Shown here: positions 1 to 6,150 of the stretch, piece after piece | How the letters are laid out: each line of letters opens with the position of its first letter | How positions within the stretch are numbered: position 1 is the stretch's first letter | Origin: an uncultured Actinomyces sp. | GTDB lineage: Bacteria > Actinomycetota > Actinomycetes > Actinomycetales > Actinomycetaceae | Reading direction: 5' to 3' | Length of the DNA: 7,525 bases | Assembly: GCA_938030835.1 (NCBI GenBank) | Contig: CALHID010000084.1 | Span: 1-7,525, forward strand | Program-made: the position numbers and the translations under genes | The notes under the pieces: generated by a model | What the model saw: the letters and a program-made list of their open reading frames with translations, nothing else | What the model was told of the DNA's origin: nothing | The model's database searches: none

Positions 1-838
1 AATCGTTGCCGTTCACGGTCACGGCTCCACTGCTGCAGAGACAACAGCCCTGATCGCCTACACACTCTTTACCGCCGCGATTGTCTTCTGTATTGCAACG
101 ATTTCGAATGATAATCTGCAGGACCTCAAGACCGGTCAGCTGGTGAACGCAACTCCGTGGAAGCAGCAGGTGGCTTTGGTCATCGGTGTTGTTTTTGGCG
201 CGCTTATCATTCCTCCGGTTTTGAACCTCATGCAGAATGCCTTCGGCTTCCAGGGAGCTCCCAATGCTGGTGCTGACGCGCTTGCTGCTCCTCAGGCCTC
301 GCTGATTTCTTCTCTCGCAAAGGGTGTCATCGGTGGAACCCAGGACTGGAGTCTGCTGGGTCTGGGCGCCATCATCGGTGTTGCTGTCATCATTATCGAT
401 GAGGTTTTGAACCTCACGACGAAGCGTCGTCTTGCTCTGCCGCCTTTGGCTGTGGGCATGGGCATGTATCTGCCCGCCTCGCTGACCATTTTGATCCCCG
501 TCGGTGGCATCATCGGCTTCTTCTACGATCGCTGGTCTGGCACTCGCAAGGATCCCGAGCGTGCCCGCCGTATGGGTACACTCTTGGCAACCGGCTTGAT
601 CGTCGGCGAGAGCCTCTTTGGCGTGATCTACGCGGGCATTGTTGGCGCGACAGGAAGTGAAGAACCACTTGCCGTCGTGGGCGATTCCTTCGCAACGCCA
701 GCAACCTTCATTGGTGCAATCTTCTTCATCGGAAGCATTGCCCTCCTCTACCGCTGGATTCGTGGAGTGGTTGCGCGCACGGATAGTGAGCCTACCCTTC
801 CCGAGGCCGGAGCTGAGGAAGCGATCGACGTGCACTGA
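1..838 (+). CDS. OPT family oligopeptide transporter, C-terminal part (5' end outside window)
   Basis: This is a membrane transporter of the oligopeptide transporter (OPT) family, whose members import small peptides or metal chelates by proton symport. The reading frame is open from base 2, so 278 C-terminal residues are visible; full-length bacterial OPT proteins are usually about 600-700 residues. The sequence NDNLQDLKTGQLV followed by ATPWKQQ is a family hallmark. Further on, GMYLPASLTILIPVGGIIGFF and GLIVGESLFGV match the conserved last membrane segments. About six hydrophobic segments can be seen, ending with a short charged cytoplasmic-type tail (residues EPTLPEAGAEEAIDVH). A GTG at 143 is internal and not the start, because the family signature begins before it. 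The gene ends in TGA and is followed 22 bases later by a strong terminator. It does not belong to the minus-strand operon. Substrate cannot be told from this part. Family assignment is very sure. Confidence 0.93.
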   Translation, partial: IVAVHGHGSTAAETTALIAYTLFTAAIVFCIATISNDNLQDLKTGQLVNATPWKQQVALVIGVVFGALIIPPVLNLMQNAFGFQGAPNAGADALAAPQASLISSLAKGVIGGTQDWSLLGLGAIIGVAVIIIDEVLNLTTKRRLALPPLAVGMGMYLPASLTILIPVGGIIGFFYDRWSGTRKDPERARRMGTLLATGLIVGESLFGVIYAGIVGATGSEEPLAVVGDSFATPATFIGAIFFIGSIALLYRWIRGVVARTDSEPTLPEAGAEEAIDVH

Positions 839-860
839 GCGTCGCTCACCTACAGTTTGA

Positions 861-897
861 GGGGAGTCGGATTCAATCCGGCTCCCCTCCTGCTTTA
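861..897 (+). terminator. Rho-independent terminator of the OPT gene
   Basis: A 12-bp stem (861-872 with 876-887, one G-T wobble) closes a three-base TCA loop. It is followed by a T-rich stretch TCCTGCTTTATT. It lies 22 bases after the OPT stop codon, so it ends that transcript and isolates it from the sequence beyond. The rest of the gap between 839 and 933 shows no promoter or ribosome binding site that I can support. Confidence 0.88.
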
Positions 898-933
898 TTC
901 AGCGACTACTCCCAATGACGACTTCTTATCGCC

Positions 934-1482
934 ATGCATGCGCGTTTAAACGTTTTTCCCATACAAAAATCCGCTGGATGCTCAAACATCCAGCGAGTAA
1001 CCTCACGGGACTCACTTGATCTGCGCATGCTTCGTCATGGCGGTATCAGCATTCATATTCCCCGCACTCCTCTCCCCTGCGAAGATCACACGGGAAGGTT
1101 ATTTGAAGCCGAGTTGTCTCATACGTCCGGGCAGGCATCGATCTCCCCGTGCCCCGGCTGTTCAGGCGGTCGCAAAGTAGGAAATCTGGGAAGTAACGGC
1201 GCAATCACTTTTCCGAATATCTCGGTAGACCGGGCAGGAATTTACACACTGTCAGTCGGATACCTCTCTGAAGATCCTCGCTCTTTCCTGCTACGCGTCA
1301 ACGACCGCAATATTGTGGTGACACCTTCACGTTCCGGAAAAGGAAATGACGGGCAGCCCAGCGGATGGGAAATCATCCGAACCGTTGATATCCCAGTCAA
1401 ACTCCACTCCGGTACAAATACTGTGACCATCTCAGGGAACACCCCATGGGCTCCTGATATTGATCGAGTGATTGTTCGCTAG
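934..1482 (+). pseudogene. Orphan CBM35-like carbohydrate-binding module, probable 3' remnant of a secreted glycoside hydrolase gene
   Basis: The frame from ATG 934 encodes 182 residues. Residues from about 57 to the end (FEAELS, SGQASIS, CPGCSGGRKVGNLG, ITFPNISVDRAGIYTLSVGYLS, SGTNTVTISG, WAPDIDRVIV) form a complete galactose-binding-like beta sandwich of the CBM35 type. Such domains are typically found at the C-terminus of actinobacterial alpha-galactosidases (GH27) and related enzymes. Just before it, the stretch DLRMLRHGGISIHIPRTP resembles the last strand of the beta domain that ends GH27-type catalytic units. No catalytic domain, signal peptide or membrane anchor is present. There is no Shine-Dalgarno sequence before ATG 934 or before the internal ATG at 1027. 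The first 20 or so codons overlap a minus-strand terminator hairpin, so they are probably not coding. An in-frame stop at 916 blocks extension upstream. I infer a 5'-truncated, dead gene. A small free-standing binding protein is the alternative but is poorly supported. Confidence 0.7.
965..995 (-). terminator. Minus-strand rho-independent terminator inside the 5' end of the CBM remnant
   Basis: A perfect 9-bp stem (972-980 with 987-995) closes a six-base loop. Read on the minus strand, it is directly followed by GATTTTTG, a normal U-tract. On the plus strand no T-run follows. It would stop transcripts arriving from the right, for example read-through from the lacI-family gene that ends at 1554. 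No minus-strand gene ends close to it in the present sequence. Confidence 0.6.
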
Positions 1483-1488
1483 CGACGT

Positions 1489-1538
1489 CTGTGGGTGGAG
1501 GAGAAAGCTATAGATCCCCTCCACCCGCAGTCCGTTTT
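1489..1538 (+). terminator. Hairpin between the convergent CBM remnant and the repressor gene
   Basis: A 13-bp stem (1489-1501 with 1518-1530, one G-T wobble) with a 16-base loop starts seven bases after the CBM stop codon. On the plus strand it is followed by TCCGTTTTCA, a modest T-tract. On the minus strand the bases after the stem contain no T-run. It therefore looks mainly like a terminator for plus-strand transcription, the original terminator of the glycosidase gene. It may act only partly for the repressor gene that ends at 1554. Confidence 0.65.
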
Positions 1539-1553
1539 CACGAGAAAAAATCC

Positions 1554-2564
1554 CTATTTGACCTCAGGAGGGCTCCCCAGAGTTCCTCCTTCGATGAACT
1601 CTCCGGGCACCAGGATCGAGGCGTTGCGCGCCTCGGAACCGGCTAGGCGTTCCTGCGCGAGCAGCACGGTCTGCCTCGCCAATTCACGCACCGGTTGCGC
1701 AACCGTCGTCAGGTTCAAAAGCGGTGAAGAATACGGACCGGTCCCGTCAAAGCCCGTCACCGACACCTGCTCCGGGCAGGCAATCCCTCGCGACGCCAAG
1801 TGTTCCAAAATTTTCACCGCAATCAGATCACTTCCCGTAATGACCGCAGTACACCCGGCATCAATCGCCCGGTCAATGCCGTCGAAAAGATCCTCACCGT
1901 AGTCGCTGTGAGACGTCACGATATGTGGCTGGACGCCGTCGACAACCAGCTGGGTAATGAAGGTTGCGGTACGGGCATGCAGGGTGGCCGCGAGGGGGTG
2001 GCTGGTGGCGGTGACAGCAACTTTCCGGTGTCCATAGGCCACAACTTTTTGCGCCAGCATCGCTTCATACGCGGGATCGATGCGCACGGAATCAAATTCA
2101 GGGCGGGTTTCCCCACAGCCGATAGTAATGAGCGGGACAAAGGAAGCCGCATACTGCATGGCCTCGTTCGATACTCGACCAGAAGCAACGATAACCACGC
2201 CCACCCCGTGTCCCACGAGGTTGTTAATGGCCTGCATCTGGCCCTCTTCGCTGTCACCTCCGGCGGTAATCAGCAGTTCTAACCCGAGTTCGTCGGTGTG
2301 CGCTTGGAGTTCTTCTGCAACTTTCCCATAGAAGCTGTGTCCAACGTTGCGCACCAAAAGGCCGACAGTGGTGGTGCTGGAACTGGCGATCCCAGCAGCA
2401 CCGAGGTTTCGCACATATCCGAGGCGGGCGGCAGCTTGGCGCACAGCGACGCGCGCTTGGGAACTGACGGCGGGATGCCCAGAAAGTGCGCGGCTGGCAG
2501 TCGCCTGCGACACTCCCGCTGCTTGAGCCACATCAATGATGCTGGCTCGTTTCTTTCTGGGCAT
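1554..2564 (-). CDS. LacI-family transcriptional repressor
   Basis: This is a 336-residue DNA-binding repressor of the LacI/GalR family, the usual family length. The N-terminal helix-turn-helix covers residues 8-27 (IIDVAQAAGVSQATASRALSG). A hinge region follows around residues 51-64, and a periplasmic-binding-protein-like ligand domain runs from about 66 to 325. Family landmarks in that domain are SVRIDPAYEAM, the GHRKVAV turn, ITGSDLIAV and VTGFDGTGPY...LTTVAQP. It is the last gene of the minus-strand operon, 45 bases after the phosphoesterase stop, and is probably cotranscribed with it. The start at 2564 is the only ATG that gives the normal MPRKKRASIIDVA beginning; the ribosome site is weak (GAGG abuts the ATG, GACGG lies further upstream). 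Its likely targets are the two palindromic operators upstream of the binding-protein gene. Ligands of this family are mostly sugars or sugar phosphates; the exact one cannot be read from the sequence. Confidence 0.93.
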   Translation of the reverse strand: MPRKKRASIIDVAQAAGVSQATASRALSGHPAVSSQARVAVRQAAARLGYVRNLGAAGIASSSTTTVGLLVRNVGHSFYGKVAEELQAHTDELGLELLITAGGDSEEGQMQAINNLVGHGVGVVIVASGRVSNEAMQYAASFVPLITIGCGETRPEFDSVRIDPAYEAMLAQKVVAYGHRKVAVTATSHPLAATLHARTATFITQLVVDGVQPHIVTSHSDYGEDLFDGIDRAIDAGCTAVITGSDLIAVKILEHLASRGIACPEQVSVTGFDGTGPYSSPLLNLTTVAQPVRELARQTVLLAQERLAGSEARNASILVPGEFIEGGTLGSPPEVK

Positions 2565-2609
2565 CCTCGAACATCCGTCTTTCAGTGAGTGGTGGGGTAT
2601 TCCCCGACG

Positions 2610-3236
2610 TCAGCGCGGGGCTCCGACCATCCAAGTATACAGAGGACGGAAGGAAAAAATACCAGCCTCTTGGTCTTGATCGACTTCGACAAGAGCAATC
2701 TGTGAGCACTCCATCGAATTGTCGGTTTTCAGAGCGTGAAGAGCATCAGCAAGCGCCCGATCCTCTTCGCTACTCGTCCCCGCAACCGCATAGGCCAGGC
2801 TGAAATGAGGGCCGAACGGCGGATCCGTGAGCGCCTCCCCCAGCCCCGCGTCAACGATGCTGTCACGCACAGCGTCGATCAGCCTCGTAAATGAGGGGTT
2901 CTCTGGGGAAATCACTTCCACTGCCCATTCCTGGACGGCCGGCGGAGCGAAGGTCAACGTGAAGGGGTCGATCTGCGCCATGCGACGATCCATCTGCGAG
3001 CGCAGTTTCTCCCATTGGGCGTCACTGATCTCGTCTCGATACAGATCGAGGCGTTGCACCGTCACATGGATGCACTCCGGCGGTTGGATACCGATCTGTG
3101 GGAGCGCTGACAGGGGTTTTTCCGCCTCGCGCACCAAGTCCCACAGGGGGGAATCCTCGGGGGGCGCGAGGTAGAAGTGGAGCGCACCATTTCCTCGGCG
3201 CCACCGCGTATCCTCACGATCAAAAAAGCGTCGCAT
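2610..3236 (-). CDS. 2H phosphoesterase superfamily protein (LigT / 2'-5' RNA ligase-like)
   Basis: This 208-residue cytoplasmic protein carries the two H-x-T/S-h motifs that define 2H phosphoesterases: HVTV with the histidine at residue 57, and HFSL with the histidine at residue 144. Members hydrolyse or form cyclic and 2'-5' phosphodiester bonds in RNA or nucleotides. The spacing of about 87 residues and the overall length fit the bacterial LigT/CPDase type, though similarity outside the motifs looks low. I chose ATG 3236 over the upstream ATG at 3281 because AAAGG sits 8 bases before it. The longer start would run 34 bases into the ATPase gene without a ribosome site. The gap to the ATPase stop is 11 bases, so it is clearly part of the transporter operon. 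The repressor gene follows. Its job next to a transporter is unusual: it could process an imported cyclic phosphate or phosphodiester (inference). The actual substrate is unknown. Confidence 0.82.
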   Translation of the reverse strand: MRRFFDREDTRWRRGNGALHFYLAPPEDSPLWDLVREAEKPLSALPQIGIQPPECIHVTVQRLDLYRDEISDAQWEKLRSQMDRRMAQIDPFTLTFAPPAVQEWAVEVISPENPSFTRLIDAVRDSIVDAGLGEALTDPPFGPHFSLAYAVAGTSSEEDRALADALHALKTDNSMECSQIALVEVDQDQEAGIFSFRPLYTWMVGAPR

Positions 3237-3244
3237 GGTTCCGA

Positions 3245-3249
3245 CCTTT
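3245..3249 (-). promoter_or_regulatory. Ribosome binding site of the phosphoesterase gene
   Basis: AAAGG on the minus strand lies 8 bases before ATG 3236 and overlaps the TAA stop of the ATPase gene (3248-3250). It decides the start of the phosphoesterase and suggests translational coupling. Confidence 0.65.
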
Positions 3250-4381
3250 ATTTCTCCGAGGAATCCGCGGGAATCACCCACAGGGACTCGCGCGAGATCA
3301 CACAGGTGACCTTCTCTCCGGCAGCATGAAGTTCATTCATGCCGTGAGAACGGCCTTCGAGGGTGCCCGCCGCGGTGTCCAGGACGTAGGTGTTGATCGA
3401 GCCGTCGAAGGCTGCGGAGCGCACTGTGGCTTCCAGAACCACGTCACTGCCCTCCCTTGCCTGCTCGTTCCCGGGTACATCCAGACCGACCGCGGTGTTT
3501 TCTGCTCGGACGACCAACTCCACGTGATCGCCAACACTAAGTCCGGGGACTCCAGCGGTCTCGAGATCACCCAGCGGGGTGGCCACCAGGTAGCGGTCGC
3601 CTCGTACCTCACTGACCGTGCCGGCCACAAAGGATGCAGTTCCCATGAAGGAGGCCACGAAGCGGTTCACCGGGCGATGGTAGATTTCACGCGGCTCCCC
3701 GACCTGCTCGATGGTGCCCGCGCTCATCACCACGATCATGTCGGACATGGTGAGAGCCTCGGACTGGTCGTGGGTCACGAAGATCGCGGTAAGTCCCAGA
3801 CGCTGTTGGAGTGCACGGATTTCGCTGCGCATGCGCAGACGCAGGCGCGCATCCAGGTTCGAGAGGGGTTCGTCGAAGAGGATGATCTTCGGTTCCATGA
3901 CGAGTGCTCGCGCCAGGGCAACGCGCTGCTGCTGGCCTCCGGACAGCTGATGCGGGTAGCGGTGAGCGTACTGTTCGATCCCCATGAGCGCCAGACCGTC
4001 AGCGATCCGCTGCTCACGTTCTGCGGCGGAGAGCTTCTGGTAGTTCAGACCGAATCCCACGTTGTCTTTCACCGTCAGGTGTGGGAAGAGCGCGTAGGAC
4101 TGGAACACCATCGACATGGGGCGCTTTTCGGGCGGGACAGACACCAGGGACTGGCCGTCCAGGGTGATTTCGCCTTCCGTAACGTCCTCAAATCCGGCGA
4201 TCATACGCAGGGTCGTGGTCTTCCCACAGCCGGACGGTCCCAGGAAGGTCACGAATTTTCCGGCCTCAATATCGAGGTTTATGCTGTCAACAGCTCGGTG
4301 CTGCCCCTGCTTGGCATCGTAGATTTTGGTGACAGAGCGCAGCTGGAGTGCGCCTGCCTGCGTGTGGTGTTCAGTCGTCAT
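3248..4381 (-). CDS. ABC transporter ATP-binding protein, Fbp/Afu/Pot type
   Basis: This 377-residue cytoplasmic ATPase drives the importer encoded by the two genes upstream. All nucleotide-binding motifs are intact: Walker A GPSGCGKTT (residues 48-56), Q-loop glutamine 94, signature LSGGQ (146-150), Walker B IILFDE (166-171) and H-loop histidine 204. A C-terminal extension from about residue 245 carries a TOBE-type domain. This is the layout of the polyamine/ferric iron/sugar-phosphate importer ATPases (PotA, FbpC, AfuC). Its ATG overlaps the permease stop as ATGA, so translation is coupled. The ATPase sequence alone does not give substrate. Its long C-terminal domain is longer than in minimal FbpC proteins and could hold a regulatory site (inference). 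Function as an importer ATPase is certain; the imported compound is not. Confidence 0.95.
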   Translation of the reverse strand: MTTEHHTQAGALQLRSVTKIYDAKQGQHRAVDSINLDIEAGKFVTFLGPSGCGKTTTLRMIAGFEDVTEGEITLDGQSLVSVPPEKRPMSMVFQSYALFPHLTVKDNVGFGLNYQKLSAAEREQRIADGLALMGIEQYAHRYPHQLSGGQQQRVALARALVMEPKIILFDEPLSNLDARLRLRMRSEIRALQQRLGLTAIFVTHDQSEALTMSDMIVVMSAGTIEQVGEPREIYHRPVNRFVASFMGTASFVAGTVSEVRGDRYLVATPLGDLETAGVPGLSVGDHVELVVRAENTAVGLDVPGNEQAREGSDVVLEATVRSAAFDGSINTYVLDTAAGTLEGRSHGMNELHAAGEKVTCVISRESLWVIPADSSEK

Positions 4382-6066
4382 TTCACTACCGTCCTGGTGG
4401 AGCGATTCAGTCGGTTAACAAGAAGGTTGGCGATCATCAAGATGATGAGCACGAGGCCAATGAGGAGGGTGCAGTAGGCGAAGGCATGGCCGAAACGCCC
4501 GGCATCAACCTCGTCCAAGATCTGGGAGGTCATCACCTTGGTTTGAGGCGTCGTAATGAAGATGATCGCGGTGATCATGGTCATGGACTTGGTGATGCCG
4601 TAGGTGACGGCGGTGACGATGCCGGAACGCACCAGCGGAAGTGTCACTTTCACCAGGGTGGACACCTGGCTGGCTCCCAGGGATCGCGCGGCTTCTTCCA
4701 CCTGCGGGTTGATCTGTTTGAGCGCGGAAATACAGGCCTGCTGGCCGGTGGGGATGGCGCGTGCAATGTAGACCATGATGATGGCGATGGCGCCGCTTCC
4801 GACGGCCAAGCCACCTGCCAGAGTGGGCAGAATCTGTTTGCCGAACAGCCACGTGGGGTTGGAGTAGGCCAGGGCGAATCCCAGACCGAGGACGGTGCCG
4901 GGGATTGCTATACCGAGCATGCCCCAGAAATCCAAGATTTTACCGATCTTCGGGAACTTGCGGACGACCAACCACGCAATAATCAGCGCCATGACGGCTG
5001 CGATCGGAGCGGCGACCAGGGTCATCGACAGCGTTGTGACAATTGCGGAGGATCCCAGGCGCTGGACGTACCAGAAGTGTTCCATCGTGAAGGTGTTGTC
5101 AACGCCGAGGATCTTGACGAAGCTTCCCACGAAGAGCGTCATGTAGACGACGATGACGAAGACGATCCACCCGTAGACGGGGATGAGCATGGGAATCTTG
5201 ACGCTGGGCGCAGTGATCTCTTTGAGGGAGCCCACGGGCTTACCGGTCACGGTGATCACAGACTTACGGTTCGACCAGTATTTCTGAACGGCGAACACCG
5301 TGAGTGCGGGCAGGAGCAGCACCAGGGCAATTCCTGCGGCACTTGCGATGTCACCGCTTCCTGCGACGGCAAAGTAAATCTGACTGGCCAGCACTCGGAA
5401 GTCACCGCCCAGTACCAGGGGGTTCGCCAGGTCAGCGATGCCTTCAACGAAAAGCACAAGGAAGGAGGCCAGCATTGCGGGAACCACCATGGGGATGGTG
5501 ACTTTCACCAGGGTACTCAGCGGCTGCGCTCCGAGGGTGGCGGATGCTTCGAACAGGGAGTTGTCGAAGTTTTCCATCATGCCGCGGATATTAAGGTAGG
5601 CCACGGGCGCGAAGGTCAGGGAGAGCACGATGACCAGACCCACCAGGCCGTAGATGTTGTTCTCGATGCCGAAGATTCCATAGGTGATGATGCCGCGCTT
5701 ACCGAACAGGGTGATGATGGCGGTGGCCGTCGCAAAGGGCGGGGAAATCGTTGGCAGGAGGGTCACCCAGTGCAGGAGCTTCTTCCCGGGGAAGGTGAGG
5801 AACACTTGGGCGAATGCGGTGACGAATCCGATGAAGGTTCCGACAATTCCGACGCACAGTCCCAGCACCAGGGTGTTCACCAGGGTGTCGACGTTGGCGC
5901 CGAAGGATTGGGTGATAGCTGCCAGCCCGCGTTCGGACACGCCGATACCGATGAGTTTGGCAACGGGAATTCCCAGGAGGAGAATCAGCCCGATAACGGT
6001 CACCGTGGTGATGAGGGCGACGGGGATGTCGAGCTGCCGACCTTTACGCAGCTGTGGAATGCTCAT
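4378..6066 (-). CDS. ABC transporter permease, two fused transmembrane domains (FbpB/AfuB type)
   Basis: This 562-residue inner-membrane protein forms the channel of the importer. It consists of two homologous halves, each with about six hydrophobic segments, so no second permease gene is needed. Each half ends with an EAA loop that docks on the ATPase: residues 173-196 (EASATLGAQPLSTLVKVTIP) and 457-477 (EEAARSLGASQVSTLVKVTLP). The two loops share the sequence STLVKVT, showing the internal duplication. Fused permeases of this size are typical of the ferric/hexose-phosphate/phosphonate branch of ABC importers. I chose ATG 6066 over an upstream ATG at 6102 because GGAGA lies 6 bases before it and the upstream 12 residues (MRLSCRFHWRQA) look like leader. 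The longer start would also extend into the intergenic hairpin. The gene follows the binding-protein gene after an 82-base gap and overlaps the ATPase start by four bases. Confidence 0.95.
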   Translation of the reverse strand: MSIPQLRKGRQLDIPVALITTVTVIGLILLLGIPVAKLIGIGVSERGLAAITQSFGANVDTLVNTLVLGLCVGIVGTFIGFVTAFAQVFLTFPGKKLLHWVTLLPTISPPFATATAIITLFGKRGIITYGIFGIENNIYGLVGLVIVLSLTFAPVAYLNIRGMMENFDNSLFEASATLGAQPLSTLVKVTIPMVVPAMLASFLVLFVEGIADLANPLVLGGDFRVLASQIYFAVAGSGDIASAAGIALVLLLPALTVFAVQKYWSNRKSVITVTGKPVGSLKEITAPSVKIPMLIPVYGWIVFVIVVYMTLFVGSFVKILGVDNTFTMEHFWYVQRLGSSAIVTTLSMTLVAAPIAAVMALIIAWLVVRKFPKIGKILDFWGMLGIAIPGTVLGLGFALAYSNPTWLFGKQILPTLAGGLAVGSGAIAIIMVYIARAIPTGQQACISALKQINPQVEEAARSLGASQVSTLVKVTLPLVRSGIVTAVTYGITKSMTMITAIIFITTPQTKVMTSQILDEVDAGRFGHAFAYCTLLIGLVLIILMIANLLVNRLNRSTRTVVK

Positions 6067-6072
6067 AGCTTG

Positions 6073-6077
6073 TCTCC
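6073..6077 (-). promoter_or_regulatory. Ribosome binding site of the permease gene
   Basis: GGAGA on the minus strand ends 6 bases before ATG 6066 and lies 16 bases downstream of the intergenic hairpin. It is therefore free for ribosomes and fixes the permease start. Confidence 0.7.
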
Positions 6078-6093
6078 AATGAAAACGGCAGGA

Positions 6094-6150
6094 GAGACGC
6101 ACACGGGGTGCGCGAGTTCCTCAGTGGGTTCTCGCGCACCCCGTGGTCTC
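6094..6150 (-). promoter_or_regulatory. Strong hairpin between the binding-protein and permease genes
   Basis: A perfect 15-bp stem (6102-6116 with 6131-6145) closes a 14-base loop. After a three-base bulge on one side, a further 5 bp pair (6094-6098 with 6146-6150). The outer base of the structure overlaps the binding-protein stop codon (6149-6151). On the minus strand no clean U-run follows directly; GTTTTCATT comes about 12 bases later. Hairpins at this place in importer operons are known to protect the upstream mRNA from 3' decay or to reduce read-through, giving more binding protein than permease. I infer that role here. A partial terminator is the alternative. Confidence 0.75.

Noticed and set aside
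940..957. AAACGTTT core upstream of the CBM remnant as another LacI operator
   Set aside because: Only the central 8 bases are symmetric; the outer TG...CA bases shared by O1 and O2 are absent.
1534..1547. TTTTC-ACGA-GAAAA inverted repeat after the repressor gene
   Set aside because: The stem is only 5 A/T-rich base pairs and has no central CG in operator spacing. It is too weak for a terminator and unlike the operators.
2600..2620. CCCCG...CGGGG hairpin between the phosphoesterase and repressor genes as a terminator
   Set aside because: The stem is short with a 9-base loop, it overlaps the phosphoesterase stop, and there is no T-run after it.
3098..4477. Open frame of 459 codons on the plus strand
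   Set aside because: It is the antisense shadow of the ABC ATPase gene, which has all its motifs intact. It has no recognisable domain and no ribosome site.
4646..5514. Repeated 14-mer ACTTTCACCAGGGT (4646-4659 and 5501-5514)
   Set aside because: Both copies encode the STLVKVT part of the two EAA loops in the duplicated permease, so the repeat is explained by the protein.
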